DNA of 14,049 bases from Spirochaetia bacterium (GTDB lineage: Bacteria > Spirochaetota > Spirochaetia > Sphaerochaetales > Sphaerochaetaceae): the NCBI GenBank assembly GCA_900769955.1, contig CAAGIP010000170.1, positions 1-14,049 of the forward strand. Direction: 5' to 3'. Positions 8,015-14,049 of this stretch are shown piece after piece. A program made the translations under genes and the position numbers. Below the pieces are notes generated by a model. The model was not told the origin of the DNA and searched no databases. It worked only from the letters and a program-made list of their open reading frames with translations. Each line of letters opens with the position of its first letter. Positions within the stretch are counted from its first letter, which is position 1.

Positions 8015-8042
8015 GAGATGGGCATGAGTAGTTCCCATGCCC
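8011..8042 (-). terminator. Intrinsic terminator of the xdh-like operon
   Basis: Perfect 7-base arms GGGCATG and CATGCCC (8042-8036 and 8026-8020) enclose a 9-base loop and are followed on the - strand by ATCTCTTTT. It sits 23 bases past the stop of the FAD subunit gene and just before the dnaE promoter, so it separates the two operons. The U-tract is interrupted, so some read-through is possible. Confidence 0.5.
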
Positions 8043-8065
8043 GTAAAGTATGATGATGCAATATC

Positions 8066-8959
8066 TTAAAGCGGAGATATGCTCTTCTGGTTAAGTTCGT
8101 CGATAAGGTTTGAGAGCATGCCCCTCAGCCTGACTTCCTGCAGCTGGCTCACTTCCCCGAGGTTCTCCCTCACGTACGTGATGATGTATGAATAGAATGA
8201 TGAGGTATGGCCCTCACTGCACGGAAACTGGAGGGATGAGAAGATATTGTCTATATCCCTGCTCTGACAGAAGCCCTTGTCAGGAAACGTAATTATGAGC
8301 TTTCCTGAAGAGATGCTGTTCTGTTCCATCTTGGCAACCGCGGCAAGGCTCACCGAGCTTGCCGCATCGGTAAGCGGGGAGCCCACGCTCCTGAAGTACT
8401 GATAGTCAAACTGCTGGATCGGAATCCTGATCTTCGTCATCAGTGCATTCTGTGGAAGTGAAAGCTTTCCGTTCTTGTCGAATACCCTCGACATGGGAAA
8501 CCACTTGGTGTGAATCCTCTTCTTCGGATACCTGATTTCAGCCATGGAATCGAGGAGCATAAGGGCGGATGCGATACTCGTCCTGAAGGAGGGCGTGCAG
8601 ATACATCCACCTATCGTGATCTGGTCCCTGACAAGGTGTGTCGCGGTGCTTTCAAGCGCCGCGATGAGGACCTTGGGAAGCAGAAGGGCTCCGACAGACT
8701 GAATTCTGGAGAGGGATACCATGCTGCCGAACTCGGCAAAGCGGTCATTTCGGAGAAAGTGTCTGAGTTCCTCAATCTTCCCCAGGGAAATGATCTCGAC
8801 ATTTGCCGATGCCGAAGGGTAGAAACCAGGCTGACTCATGATATAGGTACCCCCTGCCCAGAGGTAGGTGATGTTGTCCTTATAGCTCATGATCGTATTG
8901 GTGTATTCCGCCAGGTTCTGAGGTTCATGGACATTGGGGCTTCTAAGTTCTGCGTACAT
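8066..8959 (-). CDS. FAD-binding subunit of a xanthine dehydrogenase-like complex
   Basis: This 297-residue protein has the length and motifs of the FAD (medium) subunit of molybdenum hydroxylases, which passes electrons from the Fe-S clusters to an acceptor such as NAD. The first FAD-binding motif appears as WAGGTYIM (34-41; AGGT conserved), and the second as TIGGCICTPSF (115-125; TIGG conserved, the usual Asn replaced by Cys). LTDAASSVSLAAV (196-208) and the C-terminal VRLRGML segment also align with the family. The start is firm: AGGAGG lies 7 bases before the ATG. The gene overlaps the end of the 2Fe-2S subunit gene by 17 bases and ends the operon. The divergent motifs make FAD binding likely but not certain, and no substrate can be assigned. 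Confidence 0.78.
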   Translation of the reverse strand: MYAELRSPNVHEPQNLAEYTNTIMSYKDNITYLWAGGTYIMSQPGFYPSASANVEIISLGKIEELRHFLRNDRFAEFGSMVSLSRIQSVGALLLPKVLIAALESTATHLVRDQITIGGCICTPSFRTSIASALMLLDSMAEIRYPKKRIHTKWFPMSRVFDKNGKLSLPQNALMTKIRIPIQQFDYQYFRSVGSPLTDAASSVSLAAVAKMEQNSISSGKLIITFPDKGFCQSRDIDNIFSSLQFPCSEGHTSSFYSYIITYVRENLGEVSQLQEVRLRGMLSNLIDELNQKSISPL

Positions 8960-9437
8960 GTCTCTTCCTCCTGTTCACAAGGGCAGCGCTTACGGTTTCA
9001 AGGAACCCGGTACTGTCAATGCAATGACACTTTATCAGAGTGCTTTCCTGGAGGATCTCCTCCGTGTCGATGGGAAAGTCGTTGTTCTCATAGCGCCTGA
9101 GGATGCTTTCTATTAACAGCGTCTGTGCCCCGAAGCAGTTCTGGCACGGGGTGAATCCCGTGCTGGCATAAGCCTTTTCTATGTCACGGTAGTCGCGGGA
9201 GCGGACAAAGCCGTCGAATGTGGTGATAATCGCATCCTTTGCCCTGAAGGCAGGCACAAGGCACGAGAGTACCGCCTGATCATTGAAGAGGACAAGGCAC
9301 TTGCCGCAGTGTTTTCCGCCGCAGTGGGTTTTAAGTGACGGTGCGTCACAGTTCTCCATGAGTATGAGGGAAAGGGGTTTGATGGAGTTCACTGTCAGGG
9401 ACAGTGCCTTTCCGTCCACATTGCATTCTATCCTCAA
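8943..9437 (-). CDS. 2Fe-2S subunit of a xanthine dehydrogenase-like complex
   Basis: The 164-residue protein has the two-domain layout of the small subunit of molybdenum hydroxylases. The plant-ferredoxin-type cluster ligands are Cys39, Cys44, Cys47 and Cys59 in the exact C-x4-C-x2-C-x11-C spacing. The second, helical domain has Cys98, Cys101, Cys137 and Cys139 (C-x2-C and C-x-C). All eight ligands are present, so both clusters probably form. The usual QCGFCTPG segment reads PCQNCFGA here: the Gln that normally contacts the molybdopterin cofactor is Pro97. The start is TTG, supported by AGGAGG 7 bases upstream. The gene follows the large subunit by 11 bases and overlaps the FAD subunit. It is expected to carry electrons between the large and FAD subunits. 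Confidence 0.82.
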   Translation of the reverse strand: MRIECNVDGKALSLTVNSIKPLSLILMENCDAPSLKTHCGGKHCGKCLVLFNDQAVLSCLVPAFRAKDAIITTFDGFVRSRDYRDIEKAYASTGFTPCQNCFGAQTLLIESILRRYENNDFPIDTEEILQESTLIKCHCIDSTGFLETVSAALVNRRKRHVRRT

Positions 9438-9444
9438 AGTTCTT

Positions 9445-9450
9445 CCTCCT
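9445..9450 (-). promoter_or_regulatory. Ribosome binding site that fixes a TTG start
   Basis: AGGAGG (9450-9445) lies 7 bases before the TTG codon at 9437 and overlaps the stop codon of the upstream large-subunit gene (TAGGAGG). The perfect site and ideal spacing support TTG as the real start of the 2Fe-2S subunit. The same stop-over-Shine-Dalgarno arrangement is used between dnaE and yggT. Confidence 0.75.
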
Positions 9451-11398
9451 AGTTCTTCTTCAGTGAGTTCTGTATCAGTTCAGAGGTAATGGGAAATGAT
9501 ACGTTCTTAAGGCGCGGCACGCTCTGCAGCACCGCGGCTCCGAAAGCCGCCCTGACACACCCCGCAACCGCCGATGAGACGCTTGCTATGTTGTATGTGT
9601 TGTCGCTCTCGACCGAGATATTGAGTCTGAACGGTCTTACTGCTTCCGTGGAAAGAACCGCTCCCGATTCCTGAAGCGCCATAAGGGCTGTATTCCTGAT
9701 GCGGGCCTTTACTTCCTTAAGGTCGTAGATCGTTCCCAGCCTGACGTTAACCCACGCTTCCTGCACCACGGGCATGAAGCTGATGTTGTCGACCCTGACC
9801 TCGACAACTGCGGCAACCGTTCCGCCCGTGTCGAACTCACAAGGGTTTAGCATGTCATCGATATCCACCGTAACCGTTACCGGAAGCTGACTTTTCTTAA
9901 TCTTCGATGAGAGCCTGCGGCAGGCAGGTATCACCTGTCTGGTAAGCTGGCCAAGTGAACGTGCAAGCACGTCCGGCCCACTGTCCGCATTTGACCTTCC
10001 GTATCCCTTTATGACCACATCGGAGCCTGCAAACTGTGACTCGGAAGTGATGAGCTTCTTCAGAATGTCAGCGATGTTACCCCTGACATTGAGCGATGTC
10101 GAAAGCTCCACGTTCTGTGATGAAGTGAAGGTAAGATCGGCATTGAAATCCTCAGTCCTTGCAAAGGTCGTGGAAAAACCGGATATGCCGAAACCTGATG
10201 CCATGCCTATTCCCCTTGAGAAGGGGATGAGGGACATGGAACCCCTCTGGTTTTCGTATGATGACCACTTCCTGGCAAAGTTGCTGTCTTCCGATGCCTT
10301 ATCACAGAGCTTCAGCTGTGGTGCAGTGTCGAGGGAAGGGAGGTAGTCGGTGAACTTCCTCTTACCGGCTCCAAACAGCCTCTTCCAGGCAACAGGCGTC
10401 ATGCCCGCAGCCGATGCTATCTTTGACATCTGAAGCTCTGATGATGTAAGCGCGTCACTGTATCCCATGTTCCTGTAGAACACTGCGGGAGGATTGCTGC
10501 TCTGAATCGTCCTGACGGTTGCCCTGAAGTATCCGACAGGATAAGAAGGAATGAGACCAGTGAGTGCCTGACGCCTGAATTCAGAGGGAATGAACAGATA
10601 TGCCCCCAGATCGGCAGTGAGGAGCGCTTCCTCACCGATCGGCTTTCCTTCTTCATTAATATATGTAGCGTGCTTTACCGTAATTGCAGGGGCTGCAGAC
10701 CATACAGGACTTCTCAGTTCCACGTTCGACTGAATAATTATCGCGGCATTGACCGCGATGCACGCAAGAAGTGCCGGCATGATGAGATATTCATCCTCAT
10801 CGGCACTGTAGGGAACGGGATGGATGGAAACAGGAACATCAGTCCGTGATACCGATGACATTACATTCGACTTCACGATCTCGGGCCACTGCGTGGGCAC
10901 ATTCACATGTACCGCATCCTTTTCGATCCAGACAGGAATAGTCATCAGTGAGTCATTACGGGTAAGAATACACTCCGAGCGGTACTCCGATTCAACCTTC
11001 CTGAGTTCACCGGTACGAATGTCCTCACTGTCTCCCCAGAGCAGAGTGTCCGTATCTCCCGGTGCTGAGTTATCATATCTGTTCTGACTCTTTGAAAGCT
11101 CATCGTACTCAATGACCGTCTCCCTGGCGGCCAGTGAGACAGCCTCGTAATCGGGGCCGAAAATGGCCAGTATGGGCTGTCCCATGTATGATACCGTATC
11201 CTCCGCAAGGATAGGCATTGTGCCGTCCAGCATTCTGAATACATTGTCACCCAGAAGGTCTGATGCACGCAGTACCGTGAACCTCTTGTCGAGGTCCGGA
11301 AGTATGACTGACCTGATGCGGGCTGATTCAACTGTGCTCACAAGGAGGGTGCCGAATATATTCATCACGTTCTGACTGCTTTTGGATCTTTCTGCCAT
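9449..11398 (-). CDS. Degenerate molybdopterin-binding subunit, xanthine dehydrogenase-like
   Basis: This 649-residue protein has the fold order of the large subunit of molybdenum hydroxylases but is shorter than the usual 700-800. The N-terminal a/b hammerhead domain is recognisable (about 6-103, e.g. PILAEDTVSYMGQP near 62-75). Downstream segments align with the family by pattern: WPEIVKSNVM, LLTADLGAY (259-267), and SNPPAVFYRNMGYSDALTSS (301-320). The signature cofactor sites are lost. GGGFGG is replaced by PYSADEDEY (196-204), the FRGFGAPQ loop by YRNMGYSD (Arg309 kept), the E-x-GQG loop by LNVRGN (436-441), and the GxGE loop with the catalytic Glu by SDNTYN (598-603). The reading frame is intact and the gene heads a tidy operon, so this is not an ordinary pseudogene. 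It probably does not catalyse standard Mo-hydroxylase chemistry; a structural or altered role is my inference. No Shine-Dalgarno precedes the ATG. Confidence 0.75.
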   Translation of the reverse strand: MAERSKSSQNVMNIFGTLLVSTVESARIRSVILPDLDKRFTVLRASDLLGDNVFRMLDGTMPILAEDTVSYMGQPILAIFGPDYEAVSLAARETVIEYDELSKSQNRYDNSAPGDTDTLLWGDSEDIRTGELRKVESEYRSECILTRNDSLMTIPVWIEKDAVHVNVPTQWPEIVKSNVMSSVSRTDVPVSIHPVPYSADEDEYLIMPALLACIAVNAAIIIQSNVELRSPVWSAAPAITVKHATYINEEGKPIGEEALLTADLGAYLFIPSEFRRQALTGLIPSYPVGYFRATVRTIQSSNPPAVFYRNMGYSDALTSSELQMSKIASAAGMTPVAWKRLFGAGKRKFTDYLPSLDTAPQLKLCDKASEDSNFARKWSSYENQRGSMSLIPFSRGIGMASGFGISGFSTTFARTEDFNADLTFTSSQNVELSTSLNVRGNIADILKKLITSESQFAGSDVVIKGYGRSNADSGPDVLARSLGQLTRQVIPACRRLSSKIKKSQLPVTVTVDIDDMLNPCEFDTGGTVAAVVEVRVDNISFMPVVQEAWVNVRLGTIYDLKEVKARIRNTALMALQESGAVLSTEAVRPFRLNISVESDNTYNIASVSSAVAGCVRAAFGAAVLQSVPRLKNVSFPITSELIQNSLKKN

Positions 11399-11404
11399 GG
11401 TCTC

Positions 11405-11433
11405 AGAATACCATAATTTATCAATCGATTACA
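11405..11433 (-). promoter_or_regulatory. Probable xdh-like operon promoter, leaderless type
   Basis: On the - strand the extended -10 TGGTATTCT includes the hexamer TATTCT (11410-11405), which ends 6 bases before the ATG at 11398. The sequence at the -35 position (TGTAAT, 11433-11428) is poor. No Shine-Dalgarno lies between. A second -10-like TATACT occurs further upstream (around 11482) and could start a transcript with a leader, so this placement is tentative. Confidence 0.3.
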
Positions 11434-11591
11434 CTCGTTATTTAGCAGGCGAACAAATTCATCAATCTTCTGATGGCAGTATAACCATTTTCAAGCTTTC
11501 GTGAACTGGGCCTAAAGTTTTTTTCTATTGGTAGTTAAGTATCGTTTTACAACTAATTACCGAAACAGGCTTTATATTCTGATGCTCTTAC

Positions 11592-11608
11592 ATGCTGCCC
11601 CGCAGCAT
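11592..11608. repeat. Hairpin ATGCTGC-CCC-GCAGCAT in the xdh-ligA gap
   Basis: A perfect 7-base inverted repeat with a 3-base centre lies in the divergent intergenic region. On the + strand it precedes a second, terminator-like hairpin (11628-11658) by 19 bases, so the two may belong to one small transcript. No U-run follows it directly. It could also be a protein-binding palindrome between the two divergent promoters. Confidence 0.4.
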
Positions 11609-11627
11609 TTAAGATAAAACGACCTTT

Positions 11628-11671
11628 TCTCCCTCGGCAATGTGCAAGCCGGGGGAGATTTTATTGTTGTT
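11628..11671 (+). terminator. Terminator-like hairpin upstream of ligA
   Basis: An 11-base stem TCTCCCTCGGC/GCCGGGGGAGA (11628-11638 and 11648-11658, one G-U wobble, 9-base loop) is followed by TTTTATTGTTGTT. It has all parts of an intrinsic terminator on the + strand, yet no + strand gene is recognisable in the 229 bases between xdh and this site. It could end a small RNA, act as an attenuator for ligA, or stop stray antisense transcription. The proposed ligA promoter starts in its U-tract. Confidence 0.55.
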
Positions 11672-11695
11672 GAGGTTTTCCTGTTTCATTAGAAT
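11667..11695 (+). promoter_or_regulatory. Probable ligA promoter, leaderless type
   Basis: TTGTTG (11667-11672) and TAGAAT (11690-11695, five of six to consensus) are separated by 17 bases. The -10 ends 6 bases before the ligA ATG at 11702, and no Shine-Dalgarno is visible. Transcription would start at or beside the start codon. The promoter lies after the terminator-like hairpin, so ligA would be independent of any transcript ending there. Confidence 0.45.
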
Positions 11696-11701
11696 GAAGC
11701 C

Positions 11702-13798
11702 ATGGATATCAGAGCAAAGATGGAAAACCTGGCAGCTGAGATTCTCAGGTATCAGGAAGCGTATTACGTACAGGGGAAGAGTCTCATCAGTGATGTGGAA
11801 TATGACGGACTCTTCGATGAACTTGTGAAGCTGGAGAAGGAATATCCCGAGTATGCGGATCCGAACAGTCCGACACAGAGGGTCGGTTCCGATCTCACTT
11901 CCGATTTCCCTGAAGTTAAGCACACCATACCTGTGCTTTCCCTTGATAAGGCTTACTCAGTTGAGGAAGTCCTGTCGTTCATGTCAAAGTGCGAGGAAAA
12001 GGGAAAGGAGAACCTTTCCTTCGTCGAGGAAGAGAAAATCGACGGAATATCCATGGTGCTTTACTATGAGGACGGGAATCTTGTCCGTGCCGTTACCCGT
12101 GGTAACGGCTCTGTCGGCAACGACGTTACCGCAAATATCAGGACTATAAGTCAGGTTCCGCTGAAGTTAAAGGAAAGTGTGAATCTTGTCGTAAGGGGAG
12201 AAGTCTACCTTGCTAAGGAAGACTTCCTGCGTTTTAAAGATCTTGATGGTGCCGCCAATCCCAGAAACCTTGCAGCGGGAAGCGTGAGAAGGCAGAAGAG
12301 CAGTGAGACTGCCGCGGTACCTCTTCAGATATTCATCTATGAGGGATTCTGGGAGGATAAAAGTGAAACTCCGGCTGACCACATCGCGATTCTTGCTAAG
12401 CTGAAGTCATTGGGCTTCAGGATCAATCCTCATCTTGCTTTATTCTCATCATCCCGTGAAAAGAGTGAGAAAAGACTTCAGGAAGCAGGTCTTGAGGGCC
12501 GGGGATATGAGTTTGATGATCTCGGTTCATATATAAAGGAAGTGACTGAGAAGAGAGCATCCCTTCCTTATGAAATAGACGGTATGGTCACAAAGATAAA
12601 CGAACTTGATGTAAGGGAGGAGTTCGGTTACACCGAACACCACCCGCGCTGGGCCATTGCCTATAAGTTCGAGTCCCCTCAGGCTGAGACCACTATAGAA
12701 GGCATAACGATACAGGTGGGAAGAACGGGAAGGATAACTCCTGTTGCAGAGCTTTCTCCCGTCGCTCTCGGAGGCTCTACGGTGAAGAGGGCCACGCTCC
12801 ATAACCAGGAATATATCGATGATCTTGAGATCGCGATCGGGGACAGGGTTTCCGTCGTGAAGAGAGGTGATGTCATCCCTGCTGTTGAGGAAGTGCTTGA
12901 AAAAAATGAGAAGGGAAACACTACTTATCAGATTCCTTCCCTCTGTCCGTGCTGCGGTACTGAACTTGTTTCGAAGGGCGCACACTTATTCTGTCCGAAC
13001 ACAGAGTGTCCGGACCAGGTGCTGGGACGCATAACGTTCTTTGCCTCCCGTGAGTGCATGGATATGGAGTCTTTCGGCCCCAAGGCAGTGGAACTGCTTG
13101 TCAGGAACGGTTTCGTTCATGATATTCCCGATCTCTATACTTTTGATTATTCAAAGCTTCTTGATGCAGGCATAAAAGGTATTGGTGAAAAAACTGTAAA
13201 GCAGTTCAGGACTGCCGTTGAGGAAAGTAAGAAAAAGCCCTTCAGCGCTGTGCTTACATCCTTAGGCCTTCCCGAAGTGGGAAGGAAGGGTGCTGAGATC
13301 CTTATCAAGGGAGGATTTGACGATATTGACAAGCTGATCGAAGCCGCAGGACGTGGTGATACCGATGCTTTCACATCAATTCCCCAGATAGGACCGCAGA
13401 CGGCATCTCTCATCATTAACGCATTAAATGACAAAGTTTTACTTGAGCGTATTGAAAAATTAAAGTCAGCTGGGCTACAATTCGAGGAAAATCATGAAGA
13501 GAATTCACTTGAACAGATTTTTGCAGGCCAAGTTTGGTGTGTAACTGGTTCTTTTGAACACTACAATCCAAGATCATTAGCGCTTGCTGAGATAGAGAAA
13601 AGAGGTGGTAGAACTACTTCTTCTGTAACTAGCAAAACTACTCATCTGCTTCTTGGTAAAGGAGGGGGCAGCAAGAGAGCTACCGCTGAAAGTCTTGGAG
13701 TAAAATTAGTGGACGAAGGTGAGTTCTTAAAAATGATTGGCGAAGGCGAGGTGAAAACAGAAAGTGCACCAGAAGATGGTCAACTTTCACTCTTTTAG
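11702..13798 (+). CDS. ligA: NAD-dependent DNA ligase LigA
   Basis: This 698-residue ligase seals nicks in DNA using NAD, acting in lagging-strand maturation and repair. Domain order is complete: NAD-binding Ia domain (1-70), nucleotidyltransferase with the adenylated lysine Lys112 in EKIDG (111-115), OB-fold (about 325-400), zinc finger with Cys415, Cys418, Cys431 and Cys436, helix-hairpin-helix repeats (about 440-590), and a BRCT domain (about 604-682). The protein ends in QLSLF, which fits the beta-clamp-binding consensus. An alternative ATG at 11720 would remove six residues. No Shine-Dalgarno precedes either, and a -10-like hexamer sits 6 bases before 11702. Codon use shifts near residue 572 (about 13,415): all 15 Gln codons before it are CAG, while three of four after it are CAA. 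The protein nonetheless reads through without a frame break. Confidence 0.96.
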   Translation: MDIRAKMENLAAEILRYQEAYYVQGKSLISDVEYDGLFDELVKLEKEYPEYADPNSPTQRVGSDLTSDFPEVKHTIPVLSLDKAYSVEEVLSFMSKCEEKGKENLSFVEEEKIDGISMVLYYEDGNLVRAVTRGNGSVGNDVTANIRTISQVPLKLKESVNLVVRGEVYLAKEDFLRFKDLDGAANPRNLAAGSVRRQKSSETAAVPLQIFIYEGFWEDKSETPADHIAILAKLKSLGFRINPHLALFSSSREKSEKRLQEAGLEGRGYEFDDLGSYIKEVTEKRASLPYEIDGMVTKINELDVREEFGYTEHHPRWAIAYKFESPQAETTIEGITIQVGRTGRITPVAELSPVALGGSTVKRATLHNQEYIDDLEIAIGDRVSVVKRGDVIPAVEEVLEKNEKGNTTYQIPSLCPCCGTELVSKGAHLFCPNTECPDQVLGRITFFASRECMDMESFGPKAVELLVRNGFVHDIPDLYTFDYSKLLDAGIKGIGEKTVKQFRTAVEESKKKPFSAVLTSLGLPEVGRKGAEILIKGGFDDIDKLIEAAGRGDTDAFTSIPQIGPQTASLIINALNDKVLLERIEKLKSAGLQFEENHEENSLEQIFAGQVWCVTGSFEHYNPRSLALAEIEKRGGRTTSSVTSKTTHLLLGKGGGSKRATAESLGVKLVDEGEFLKMIGEGEVKTESAPEDGQLSLF

Positions 13799-13815
13799 TA
13801 ACCGGAGGTGTTTTG

Positions 13816-14022
13816 ATGAACGAATTAGCAAAACAATTAAATGACACATTGTCATCATGCGTAGTTTCAGCATTTTTGTCTGAAAAGGGAAAAAATCTAT
13901 ATTTCCCAAAGGGAATTGTAGCACAGTCACAGGAAGCTGGTGAAAAGGCAAAGCAATATAATGCAACTGTTGGCCTTGCTAAGAGCAATGGAATTCCAAT
14001 GCACCTTTCGGATATTCAAAAT
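13816..14022 (+). CDS. Probable PLP-dependent aminotransferase, 5' part only
   Basis: Only the first 69 codons are present before the sequence turns into adapter. The start is well supported: GGAGGT at 13804-13809 lies 6 bases before the ATG, and ligA ends 17 bases upstream. The segments YFPKGIVAQSQEAGEKAK and YNATVGLA (29-56) resemble the N-terminus of a group of class I/II aminotransferases, in which NAT(I/V)G-type motifs follow such a lead-in; this is from memory. The PLP lysine would lie far beyond the break, so function cannot be checked. Codon use is AT-leaning (TTA, CAA, AAA) like the last part of ligA and unlike the rest of the window. Confidence 0.5.
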
Positions 14023-14049
14023 AGATCGGAAGAGCGTCGTGTAGGGAAA
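14023..14049. other. Illumina adapter read-through at the contig end
   Basis: The final 27 bases begin AGATCGGAAGAGCGTCGTGT and continue as the standard Illumina TruSeq adapter (reverse complement of the universal P5-side primer). Translated in the aminotransferase frame they give RSEERRVGK, a peptide familiar as adapter contamination in public protein sets. This is not genomic sequence and must not be counted in the last gene. Confidence 0.97.

Noticed and set aside
7979..8038. A 20-residue N-terminal extension of DnaE from the ATG at 8038
   Set aside because: That ATG lies inside the terminator hairpin of the preceding operon, the added residues resemble no DnaE N-terminus, and the proposed promoter lies downstream of it. 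The start at 7978 places the PHP motif HLH at the usual distance.
9449..11398. Calling the xdh-like large subunit a pseudogene
   Set aside because: The frame is open over 649 codons, the operon spacing and ribosome sites are intact, and the changes are confined to cofactor loops rather than random. Divergence of function fits better than decay.
11399..11701. A molybdenum-cofactor (Moco) or other known riboswitch before the xdh-like operon
   Set aside because: I find no Moco, fluoride, preQ1 or cobalamin core motifs on either strand. The best structures face ligA, and the xdh-like mRNA may have no leader.
11609..11923. A 104-codon - strand frame across the ligA start
   Set aside because: It overlaps the first third of a clearly coding region and the terminator-like hairpin, and shows no family resemblance.
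1..14049. CRISPR arrays, insertion sequences, phage genes, tRNA or rRNA genes
   Set aside because: I see no spaced direct repeats, transposase-like proteins, phage proteins or tRNA cloverleaf sequences anywhere in the window.

Overview
This 14 kb window is bacterial, coding-dense DNA of about 50% GC. I think it comes from a spirochaete, most likely a Sphaerochaeta- or Treponema-like gut or anaerobic lineage. That rests on recalled protein style and gene content (a three-gene xanthine-dehydrogenase-like set, a bacterial acyl-ACP thioesterase, DnaE-type Pol III alpha), not on a search, so confidence is moderate. The last 27 bases are an Illumina sequencing adapter, so the right edge is a raw contig end.

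Layout. 1-280 (+): slyX with a palindrome-rich promoter. 281-536: convergent non-coding gap with two hairpins. 8038-537 (-): a tightly packed operon, dnaE > yggT > recG > rsmD > acyl-ACP thioesterase. The last four genes overlap by 1, 4 and 1 bases, so they are probably translationally coupled. 11398-8066 (-): a three-gene molybdenum-hydroxylase-like operon (large subunit > 2Fe-2S subunit > FAD subunit), closed by a hairpin at 8020-8042. 11399-11701: divergent control region with two hairpins, the second terminator-like. 11702-13798 (+): ligA. 13816-14022 (+): the first 69 codons of a probable PLP aminotransferase, cut by the adapter.

How it fits together. DnaE, RecG and LigA are core replication and repair proteins, RsmD modifies 16S rRNA, YggT is a membrane protein of poorly defined role, and the thioesterase releases fatty acids from ACP. 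DnaE and LigA both carry a beta-clamp-type peptide (QISLF and QLSLF).

Most interesting points. (1) The molybdenum-hydroxylase set keeps all eight Fe-S cysteines and recognisable FAD motifs. Its large subunit has lost nearly every molybdopterin-binding and catalytic signature, suggesting a repurposed or Mo-free complex. (2) The first gene of each of the four transcription units lacks a Shine-Dalgarno and has a -10-like hexamer only 6-7 bases before its ATG, while several downstream genes have strong AGGAGG-type sites. This pattern suggests leaderless mRNAs. (3) Codon use changes abruptly inside ligA near 13,415, a possible recombination or assembly junction.
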